The notes beneath the pieces are model-generated. The model did no database searches. It was not told the DNA's origin and worked only from the letters and a program-made list of their open reading frames with translations. Shown one piece after another: positions 1 to 5,455 of a DNA stretch of 5,748 bases (within the stretch, counting starts at the first letter, position 1; every line of letters starts with the position of its first letter). The stretch spans positions 1-5,748 of the forward strand of contig PMAK01000049.1 in the NCBI GenBank assembly GCA_003153655.1, written 5' to 3'. Both the position numbers and the translations under genes were made by a program. This DNA comes from Phycisphaerales bacterium (GTDB taxonomy: Bacteria; Planctomycetota; Phycisphaerae; Tepidisphaerales; Tepidisphaeraceae).

Positions 1-1155
1 AAGCATTGGCAGAACTTTTGGATGCGCGGCGCGGCGATTGATTTGGCCGGCAGCGCCGATCCGCGGGCGGCGGAATTGGAACGGCGAATTGTGCTGTCGC
101 AATACAACACGGCGTTGCACTGCGCGGGCACGATGCCGCCGCCGGAGACGGGATTGCTCTTTAATTCCTGGTACGGGAAATCGCATCTGGAGATGCACTG
201 GTGGCATGGGGTTCATTTCGGGGCGTGGGATCGGTTTGATCTGTTTGAGCGGAGCCTCGATTTTTATCAGCGGATTTTGCCCGTGGCGAAGGGGATCGCC
301 AAGCGGCAGGGATATGACGGTGTGCGCTGGCCGAAGATGGTGGGGCCGGATGGGATTGATTCGCCTTCGCCGGTGGGGCCGCTTTTGATCTGGCAGCAGC
401 CGCATCCGATTTACTATGCGGAGCTGTGTTATCAGCAAATGCCGACGAAGGAGACATTGGAGAAATGGTCGGAGATCGTTTTTGAGACGGCAGATTTTCT
501 CGCCAGCTTTGCGGCATTGGAGGGAGACCGATTTGTGCTTGGTCCGCCGATGAAATCGGTTCCGGAAAATACCGACGCGATGGTGACGAAGAATCCCACG
601 TTTGAGTTGACGTATTGGCGGTTTGGATTGAGTGTGGCGCAGACGTGGAATATGCGTTTGGGATTGGAGCCTAACCGGAAATGGGAGGCTATTCTGCAGC
701 GATTGAGTCCGTTGCCGCAGGAAAATGGGCGGTATCTTATGATGGAAAGAATGTCTGATACCTACACGCATTGGAATTGGGAGCATCCATCGCTAGTTGG
801 GGCATATGGAATGCAGCCGGGCGATGGCGTGGATCGCGAGACGATGCGGCGATCACTGCTGGATGTGCTGGATCAATGGGAATGGGATCGCTGCTGGGGA
901 TGGGATTTTCCGATGGTGGCGATGACGGCTGCGAAGCTGGGGGAGCCGGAACTTGCGATCCGGGCGCTGATGATCGATTCGCCGAAGAATCGGTATCTGC
1001 CGAACGGGCATGTGTATCAGCGGGAGGGGTTGACTGCGTATTTGCCCGCCAATGGCGGGCTGCTCGCCGCGGTGGCGATGATGGTTAAAGCCGAAGCATT
1101 TCCGCGCGATGGGAAATGGGTGGTGCGATCCGAAGGGTTCGGCGAATTGCTTTGA
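1..1155 (+). CDS. GH65-like (alpha/alpha)6-barrel glycosidase, C-terminal part (5' end outside window)
   Basis: The frame is open to the left edge (codons before the first ATG at 22 read KHWQNFW), so the gene starts upstream and 384 residues are visible, ending in TGA. Numbering from the first visible codon, conserved-looking aromatic blocks are HLEMHWWH (62-69), RWPKMVGPDG (109-118), WQQPHP (131-136), VPENTD (187-192), HWNWEHPS (257-264) and a C-terminal YLPANGG segment. This helical, Trp-rich pattern resembles six-hairpin glycosidases related to GH65/GH95. By analogy with the GPDE-type motif of GH65, Glu189 in VPENTD is a candidate general acid; this is inference, not an alignment. The reaction and substrate are unknown: it could be a hydrolase or a phosphorylase, perhaps acting on rhamnogalacturonan side chains given the neighbouring lyase. 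The N-terminus is missing, so secretion cannot be judged. It converges on the sugar-binding protein gene with a 14-bp gap. Confidence 0.85.
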   Translation, partial: KHWQNFWMRGAAIDLAGSADPRAAELERRIVLSQYNTALHCAGTMPPPETGLLFNSWYGKSHLEMHWWHGVHFGAWDRFDLFERSLDFYQRILPVAKGIAKRQGYDGVRWPKMVGPDGIDSPSPVGPLLIWQQPHPIYYAELCYQQMPTKETLEKWSEIVFETADFLASFAALEGDRFVLGPPMKSVPENTDAMVTKNPTFELTYWRFGLSVAQTWNMRLGLEPNRKWEAILQRLSPLPQENGRYLMMERMSDTYTHWNWEHPSLVGAYGMQPGDGVDRETMRRSLLDVLDQWEWDRCWGWDFPMVAMTAAKLGEPELAIRALMIDSPKNRYLPNGHVYQREGLTAYLPANGGLLAAVAMMVKAEAFPRDGKWVVRSEGFGELL

Positions 1156-1169
1156 ATCGCCAACCTCAA

Positions 1170-2144
1170 TCAGTTGCGGCCGCGTAGTTTGTTCAGTTTT
1201 GTCTGGAAATCGTCGACGTTGTCTTTCTTGATCGCAATGGTGGGGATGAAGATTTGTTTGGTGTCGGGGATGACCGATTTGTCGCCGCCGATGACTTTGG
1301 CGAGGTTGATCATCGATTGATGCCCGAACTCAAACGGCTGCTGGACGACAGTGGCGTAGATGTCGCCGCTTTTTACGCCGGCGAGGGTTTCATCCTCTTC
1401 ATCGAAGCAGACGATTTTGACCTGGCCGGCCTTTCCGGAATCGCGGACGGCATTGACGATAGCCGGGCCGTTGTAGCTCCAGAGGCCGACGAGGCAGGCG
1501 ACATCCGGATATTTCACGAGCGTGTCCTGGACGTTGGCTTTGGCTCGTGTGCGGTCGGTTTCATCGGTTCGAACGTCGATGATCTGGATGTTGGTTCCGG
1601 CCAGCGCTTCTTTGACGCCCTCGAAACGGTCCTTGGCGTTTTGAGCATCGAGTGTGCCGACGAATAGCATGATCTTTCCGCCGTTGGGAAGGGTTTCCTT
1701 GATCAGGCCGCCCGCTTGTTTGCCGGCATCGACATTGTTGGTGCCGATGTAGCAGGACCGATCGCTTTTAGGGGCGTCGCTGTCAGCGCAAAAGATCGTC
1801 GCGTGCGCGGCGGCGTCGTTCAGCATGGGCGTTTCATTGGCGGGATCGACCGGACTGATGGCGATTCCATCTACGCCGCGCGCGAGCAGATCGTCGAGGA
1901 CGCGCTTCTGGCCCGCGGCGGTGGGATCGCCGAGGATTTGGAAATCGACATCAATGTTCGGATTCTCCTCGGCGGCCTTGTTGCAGCCGGCGCGACAGAT
2001 GGTCCAAAAATCGGATGAGTTGTTGGTTACGAAAGCGAGCCTGATCTTTTTCTGCGCGGTGGCGGACGACTCGCTCTTATTGCAGCCGGGGGTGAGCGTC
2101 ATCACAGCGAGGGCCATGGAGAGCCAGGACAATCGATGCAGCAT
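1170..2144 (-). CDS. Sugar ABC transporter substrate-binding lipoprotein (Peripla_BP_4 type)
   Basis: This 324-residue protein is the solute receptor of a sugar importer. Residues 1-20 form a lipoprotein signal peptide (HR, then a hydrophobic stretch), followed by a relaxed lipobox TPGC with Cys21 as lipid anchor, then a Ser-rich linker. The mature part has the ribose-binding-like two-lobe pattern: IRLAFVTNNSSDFW (34-47), GDPTAAGQKRVLDDLLARG (71-89), the GIAISPVDPAN block (92-102), ADSDAPKS (119-126), YIGTNN (131-136), and near the C-terminus CFDEEDETLAGV and VVQQPFEFG. The length is normal for the family. The ATG start is supported by AAGGA nine bases upstream. It lies 40 bp after the lyase gene, probably in the same operon, and the ATPase that would energise it is likely the divergent gene at 5456. 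The ligand cannot be read from sequence; rhamnose or another pectin sugar is plausible from context. Confidence 0.93.
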   Translation of the reverse strand: MLHRLSWLSMALAVMTLTPGCNKSESSATAQKKIRLAFVTNNSSDFWTICRAGCNKAAEENPNIDVDFQILGDPTAAGQKRVLDDLLARGVDGIAISPVDPANETPMLNDAAAHATIFCADSDAPKSDRSCYIGTNNVDAGKQAGGLIKETLPNGGKIMLFVGTLDAQNAKDRFEGVKEALAGTNIQIIDVRTDETDRTRAKANVQDTLVKYPDVACLVGLWSYNGPAIVNAVRDSGKAGQVKIVCFDEEDETLAGVKSGDIYATVVQQPFEFGHQSMINLAKVIGGDKSVIPDTKQIFIPTIAIKKDNVDDFQTKLNKLRGRN

Positions 2145-2153
2145 GGTGATCTT

Positions 2154-2158
2154 TCCTT
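2154..2158 (-). promoter_or_regulatory. Ribosome binding site of the sugar-binding lipoprotein gene
   Basis: Read on the minus strand this is AAGGA, nine bases before the ATG at 2144. It is a good Shine-Dalgarno match. The surrounding 40-bp gap (2145-2184) shows no promoter or hairpin that I can identify, which favours co-transcription with the lyase gene. Confidence 0.65.
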
Positions 2159-2184
2159 TAAGGGGGGCGGATCATATCGGGTGG

Positions 2185-4047
2185 CTAGTGCAATTCCAGC
2201 CGGAGGTAGTCATAGATGATTCCGGCCGTCAATCCGCCGGCGGGGATGGTCAGGGTGAGCGTGTTCTGGCCGGCGGTCATCCGCGACGCGTCGAAGGTCA
2301 GATCTTTTTCGACCCAGGAGCCACCGATTCCATCGCGGTTGATGGTGGCGTTGTAGATCAGGCCGGAGATCACGCCGACGGGATGATCGTTGGCGCTGAC
2401 GGCGATGGTGCGCGCGCCGACGCCACAAATCGCCAGGCGGAGGGTTGCTTGCCCATGCAGCGTATCGGAGAGATTGAAATGAATTGTCCATGTTGTGGAT
2501 CGGCCCTGGGCGCGGCCTGTGCCGTCATCCTGAATGACATGCGGGACCTGCTCGAAATACCAATCCTTTCGGAAATCACTTTGGCCGATCGTGTAATTCA
2601 CATCATTTGGAAAGAGCTTGGAATATTCGAGGTACATGCCCCAATGAAAATAGTCGTCGCCTTTTAAAAATTCGGAGCCGTTGCGGTTGGGGATGCCGAT
2701 GTCCCAGAGTTGTTGGCCGAAGCGGAGCGGCTTCCATTCGAGCCGGCCCAGGTCGATTGTTTTTCCCGGTTCGACTCGGATATTTGCGGCGGAGAATTCG
2801 CCGAGGATTCCATCCGCGATGGCATGGAGTTCGTATAGGCCGGGGCGGATTTTGGGAATGGCGAACGATCCGTCTTCATTGCCGCGGACCCAAAATTCGT
2901 AATGTTTGGCGTCGTTTTGCCAGATGATTCCTGATGACGAATCGGGATAGGCGAGACCGACGAGAAGATTGTGGAATTTGCCGATCGGAGTCGGCGCGAG
3001 GGGATCGTTGACGACGAGTTGCCCGCGCACTTCGCCGCGTTCGGATTGATGCGGATAATCAGCGTCTTTCACCCAATCGTATGGCCACGCATCGGCTTCC
3101 TTGCCGGCCTGGGCGAACGCGTCTTTGAACATATCCTTCGGCGTTGAACCGGAATTGAGATAGATCATCATTGGGCCGACCACCTTCTGCCATTGCTCGT
3201 TGGCGGGGACGGCGCAGGTGCTTCCGCCGTAGTGTGAGCCGCGCCAATAGTTTAGGAGCGTAGGATCGCCGCCGGGGTTGTCGTCGAGATGGCCGGTTAG
3301 TTCGTATTTGGTTGGGCCGCCGCTCAGATATTCATTTGATGGATTGATGAAATACAGGCCGATGTGCTGGGTGTCGCTCGACCAGCCGTAGGCGGGAATA
3401 TTGAATTGGCAGGCGGAATAGTCGTATTTGTGCTCGGCATGCCCGGCGTCGATGCCAGTGGTCATCCGGCGGGCTTCTTTCATATTCAGCGGCGAGCCAT
3501 GGTCCCAGTCGTAGCCCGTCGGCATTTTCATATTGCGATTTTCGTCGATTGAAAGCCAATCGAAGACCCGGCCATTGAGCTTGGCGCCGAATCTACTTTC
3601 GCCGATCTCGGCTGCGGGATCAGTCTTGGAGTGGGTGAAGATCGCGTAAGTGTACAGGCCGTGATCATGCCGGCCCATTGAATAGCGGAGTTCGAGCGTG
3701 AATCCGCCAGAGAGGCCTTTGATGGAAACCTCGGCCCGTTCGCCGTTGTTGGATTTTGGATCGATGGTTGTTGAAGCCCGTCCGTCGCGCGGCGATTGCT
3801 CCCAATATCCAGCGTGATGGCCGGAGTGATAACCCATGGTTTCCAGTCCACGATCTTTGAGGGACCAGAGCGCACCGGTGCGTATGTCGATCTGAGCGGC
3901 GGCGTATCCATTGGTGAGGGTGAAATAGCGGCCGTCGTTTTTGAGCGTCACCGCCGGATCTGAATCAGGTGGGTCCGACCAGGCTGCGCGGAGGCCGCAG
4001 TTCATGATCGCGAATGTCAGGACAATCAATGCGGCCAGACGCGGCAC
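2185..4047 (-). CDS. Secreted rhamnogalacturonan lyase, polysaccharide lyase family 4
   Basis: A 620-residue PL4-type enzyme, expected to cut rhamnogalacturonan I between rhamnose and galacturonate by beta-elimination outside the cytoplasm. The chosen start is GTG at 4047: it gives a clean signal peptide (MPRLAALIVLTFAIMN, probable cleavage after AWS at 22-24) and has GAGG 11 bases upstream. Longer in-frame starts up to 4164 add an Arg-rich, non-secretory leader overlapping the oxidoreductase gene by 103 bp. The catalytic beta-sandwich spans about 30-310, with KYDY (207-210), YGWSS (220-224), FINPSNEYLSGGP (233-245), HYGG (272-275) and GPMMIYLNSG (291-300). A FnIII-like domain (about 336-435) includes the EVRGQL and DGSFAIPKIRPGLYEL segments. 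A CBM-like jelly-roll domain (about 445-620) opens with LWDIGIPNRNGSEF and ends LRLEL. All three PL4 domains are present, so the gene looks intact. It lies 14 bp after the oxidoreductase gene. Confidence 0.92.
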   Translation of the reverse strand: MPRLAALIVLTFAIMNCGLRAAWSDPPDSDPAVTLKNDGRYFTLTNGYAAAQIDIRTGALWSLKDRGLETMGYHSGHHAGYWEQSPRDGRASTTIDPKSNNGERAEVSIKGLSGGFTLELRYSMGRHDHGLYTYAIFTHSKTDPAAEIGESRFGAKLNGRVFDWLSIDENRNMKMPTGYDWDHGSPLNMKEARRMTTGIDAGHAEHKYDYSACQFNIPAYGWSSDTQHIGLYFINPSNEYLSGGPTKYELTGHLDDNPGGDPTLLNYWRGSHYGGSTCAVPANEQWQKVVGPMMIYLNSGSTPKDMFKDAFAQAGKEADAWPYDWVKDADYPHQSERGEVRGQLVVNDPLAPTPIGKFHNLLVGLAYPDSSSGIIWQNDAKHYEFWVRGNEDGSFAIPKIRPGLYELHAIADGILGEFSAANIRVEPGKTIDLGRLEWKPLRFGQQLWDIGIPNRNGSEFLKGDDYFHWGMYLEYSKLFPNDVNYTIGQSDFRKDWYFEQVPHVIQDDGTGRAQGRSTTWTIHFNLSDTLHGQATLRLAICGVGARTIAVSANDHPVGVISGLIYNATINRDGIGGSWVEKDLTFDASRMTAGQNTLTLTIPAGGLTAGIIYDYLRLELH

Positions 4048-4058
4048 GGTTTTATTCG

Positions 4059-4062
4059 CCTC
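4059..4062 (-). promoter_or_regulatory. Ribosome binding site deciding the GTG start of the lyase gene
   Basis: Minus-strand GAGG ends 11 bases before the GTG at 4047. It shares its first base with the last base of the upstream TAG stop (TAGAGG), an arrangement typical of translationally coupled genes. The spacing is slightly long, so the site is plausible rather than certain. Confidence 0.45.
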
Positions 4063-5276
4063 TATCGCTTTAGGATCGCGTTTTCGGGGACGGCGGCAAT
4101 TTCTGTCCCCGGCGCGGACCAGGGGATCGCAAGTTCGCTCGGCAAACTGAACTGTTCGTAGCATTTATCCAGCGCTTTATCGAGATTCTTCACATAAGTC
4201 CGACGTTCGTCGGACGCGCCTTCAACGACTACCAGATCACGCGGAAAATCGATGATATCCGGCATGGATTGCTGGGCGGCGTAAATGCAGGCGGTTTGAG
4301 CGCCGGCTGCTTCAGGCCCGCATACCACCGGCTCGGCCGTTTGGATCGAATTCAAAACATCCGAGAGCTTGCGCGACAAGTTGGCGACGGAAGATGAACC
4401 ATAGTTGATCCGCGCCCCATTACGCGGCTCGGCCACGATGCAGTCATCAAATTGGCCGTAATGCACCGTGGCGTTTTCAAATTCGTATCGAAAGACCGGA
4501 TCGCGCTCCTGCTCTGTGGCATGGCTGGCAATGAAGAGGATGGATGCACCGTGCCCGGTGCGGCAGCGGAGCGCAACGGTATCGTAGTTTCCGATCGCGT
4601 TGGCGCGGTATAGCTCGGCGGTAACTGAAGTCGGCCAGTCGCTGCGATTGATGGCGCTGCCAAGGACATAAAACATGTTGTGCAACTGATGGGCGCAGGC
4701 GTTGTTCGCGGGGCTGTCGAGAATCAGATGGCCGTCGGCGTCGCGCTTGCGCCCGGCCCACGGGCAGCGGCGGTAATATTTTTCGTCGCGCGGCCAATAG
4801 ACTCGCGTGCGGAGGCATTTTGGTTTGCCGAAACGGCCGGCCATGATGTCCTGTTTTAATTTTTGGATCGCGGGGGAAAATGACCATTGATAGCCAATCG
4901 CCAGTTGGCGTCGATTGCGATCGCGCGCTTCGATCATGAGGCGGATCTGATCGGGATGCGATCCCACGGGTTTTTCGCTAAGGACATGCGACCCGGTATC
5001 CATCGCAAGACATGCCTGCTCGCAATGCAAATGAATCGGCGTGGCGAGGATGACAAGATCGGCTTTTTCCCGGCGCGAGAAATCCTGCAATGAATCGAAC
5101 AGGGGTATTCCGCGGTCGCGAATCTCGGATAGCCGTTCGCAGCCCTGAGGCGACGGATCGATGGCGGCGACGAATTTAACGGTGCCTGCGGTTGCGCGAT
5201 CGAGCAACTCTTTTATGTAGGAATTTCCGTAGCCGCCTATGCCCACCAACGCCACGGATTTTATGCCATCACTCAC
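4062..5276 (-). CDS. Gfo/Idh/MocA family NAD(P)-dependent oxidoreductase
   Basis: A 404-residue cytoplasmic sugar or polyol dehydrogenase-like protein. The start chosen is GTG at 5276 (protein MSDGIKSVALVG), with GGAG eight bases upstream; a TTG at 5348 would add 24 residues that do not look like family sequence. The Rossmann fold starts at once with GIGGYG (residues 12-17), followed by AAIDPSP (37-43) whose Asp may contact the cofactor ribose, LATPIHLH (77-84) and the family hallmark EKP (101-103). IGYQWSFSP (127-135) and the segment SPANNACAHQLHN (188-200) belong to the C-terminal substrate half; His196 or His199 is a candidate catalytic residue by position. It is probably the first gene of the operon with the PL4 lyase and the binding lipoprotein, which suggests a role in handling pectin-derived sugars or sugar acids. 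The exact substrate is unknown, because this family covers many reactions. Confidence 0.92.
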   Translation of the reverse strand: MSDGIKSVALVGIGGYGNSYIKELLDRATAGTVKFVAAIDPSPQGCERLSEIRDRGIPLFDSLQDFSRREKADLVILATPIHLHCEQACLAMDTGSHVLSEKPVGSHPDQIRLMIEARDRNRRQLAIGYQWSFSPAIQKLKQDIMAGRFGKPKCLRTRVYWPRDEKYYRRCPWAGRKRDADGHLILDSPANNACAHQLHNMFYVLGSAINRSDWPTSVTAELYRANAIGNYDTVALRCRTGHGASILFIASHATEQERDPVFRYEFENATVHYGQFDDCIVAEPRNGARINYGSSSVANLSRKLSDVLNSIQTAEPVVCGPEAAGAQTACIYAAQQSMPDIIDFPRDLVVVEGASDERRTYVKNLDKALDKCYEQFSLPSELAIPWSAPGTEIAAVPENAILKR

Positions 5277-5284
5277 GCGGACCG

Positions 5285-5288
5285 CTCC
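5285..5288 (-). promoter_or_regulatory. Ribosome binding site deciding the GTG start of the oxidoreductase gene
   Basis: Minus-strand GGAG lies eight bases before the GTG at 5276. This spacing is ideal and places the Rossmann fold at the expected distance from the N-terminus, which is why the shorter start is preferred over the TTG at 5348. Confidence 0.65.
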
Positions 5289-5305
5289 AGACTTTGAAGC
5301 GCTGA

Positions 5306-5333
5306 ATTGTAGTGAATCTTTCTGCAATTGCCA
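5306..5333 (-). promoter_or_regulatory. Candidate promoter of the oxidoreductase-lyase-binding protein operon
   Basis: On the minus strand TACAAT (5311 to 5306) is a one-mismatch -10 element. A weak -35, TGGCAA (5333 to 5328), lies 16 bases upstream and sits inside the palindrome TTGCCATGGCAA. Transcription would start near 5299, leaving a leader of about 23 bases before the GTG. The weak -35 overlapping a palindrome would fit a regulated promoter. This is by eye only, and sigma-factor preferences in the presumed phylum are poorly known. Confidence 0.35.
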
Positions 5334-5350
5334 TGGCAAATGAGGCAATT
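5324..5350. promoter_or_regulatory. Cluster of overlapping palindromes, candidate operator
   Basis: GCAATTGC (5324-5331) and TTGCCATGGCAA (5328-5339) are both perfect palindromes and overlap. The second extends to an 18-bp imperfect palindrome (5325-5342) with one mismatched pair. AATTGCC (5326-5332) is also exactly inverted as GGCAATT (5344-5350), and GGCAA repeats directly at 5335 and 5344, nine bases apart. The cluster lies in the divergent control region over the presumed -35 of the minus-strand operon. This suits binding of a dimeric sugar-responsive regulator such as a LacI- or GntR-type protein, but the regulator is not encoded in the window and the type is a guess. Confidence 0.45.
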
Positions 5351-5365
5351 ACCACGGAAGGATAA

Positions 5366-5381
5366 TGGCTGAAGACAGCCA
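5366..5381. repeat. Small perfect inverted repeat in the divergent control region
   Basis: TGGCTG (5366-5371) and CAGCCA (5376-5381) form a six-base stem with an AAGA loop. There is no following T-run in either direction, so it is not a standard terminator. It sits between the palindrome cluster and the direct repeats and could be a further protein-binding site or chance. Confidence 0.4.
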
Positions 5382-5390
5382 AAATTTGCG
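5377..5390 (+). repeat. Direct repeat, copy 1 (AGCCAAAATTTGCG)
   Basis: This 14-bp element matches the one at 5405-5418 at 12 of 14 positions, with starts 28 bp apart. It overlaps the candidate -35 of the ATPase gene. Such paired direct repeats upstream of sugar genes are typical of activator sites of AraC-like regulators; the assignment is inference. Confidence 0.45.
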
Positions 5391-5414
5391 GGTTGGTGAC
5401 TGGTAGCCTAAATT
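5386..5414 (+). promoter_or_regulatory. Candidate promoter of the ABC ATPase gene
   Basis: TTGCGG (5386-5391) and TAAATT (5409-5414) are separated by 17 bases, the optimal spacing for a housekeeping promoter, but each hexamer is only a partial match. Transcription would begin near 5421, about 35 bases before the ATG. Each hexamer overlaps one copy of the direct repeat, so a weak promoter controlled by a bound regulator is possible. Confidence 0.25.
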
Positions 5415-5418
5415 TGAG
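5405..5418 (+). repeat. Direct repeat, copy 2 (AGCCTAAATTTGAG)
   Basis: Second copy of the 14-bp element at 5377-5390, differing at positions 5 and 13. It overlaps the candidate -10 of the ATPase gene and ends 37 bp before that gene's ATG. Confidence 0.45.
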
Positions 5419-5455
5419 TTTCATCGTTCTCATTGATTTTCTTGAACGGAATTCG

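Noticed and set aside
161..517. 118-residue minus-strand open frame inside the left-hand gene
   Set aside because: Its low-complexity Ser/Ala/Pro composition and full overlap with a convincing enzyme frame mark it as a shadow.
1176..1183. GCGGCCGC palindrome as a terminator between the convergent genes
   Set aside because: It lies inside the last codons of the binding-protein gene, has no loop and no T-run; it is simply a palindromic octamer.
1825..2667. 280-residue plus-strand open frame
   Set aside because: It lies antisense to the binding-protein and lyase genes, has no recognisable domain, and is explained by the GC-rich third positions of the real genes.
4048..4164. N-terminal extension of the lyase from the ATG at 4164
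   Set aside because: It overlaps the oxidoreductase gene by 103 bp, is Arg/Lys-rich with no family resemblance, and would bury the signal peptide; the GTG at 4047 fits better.
4477..4887. 136-residue minus-strand frame inside the oxidoreductase gene
   Set aside because: It is Arg-rich, shows no domain, and overlaps the well-supported Gfo/Idh/MocA frame on the same strand.
5277..5348. Extension of the oxidoreductase to a TTG at 5348
   Set aside because: The added 24 residues do not resemble the family N-terminus, the TTG lies inside the palindrome cluster, and the GTG at 5276 has a well-placed GGAG.
5277..5455. Possible small RNA, riboswitch or small gene in the divergent region
   Set aside because: Apart from the palindromes, hairpin and direct repeats, no extended conserved fold, terminator or start/RBS pair was seen.
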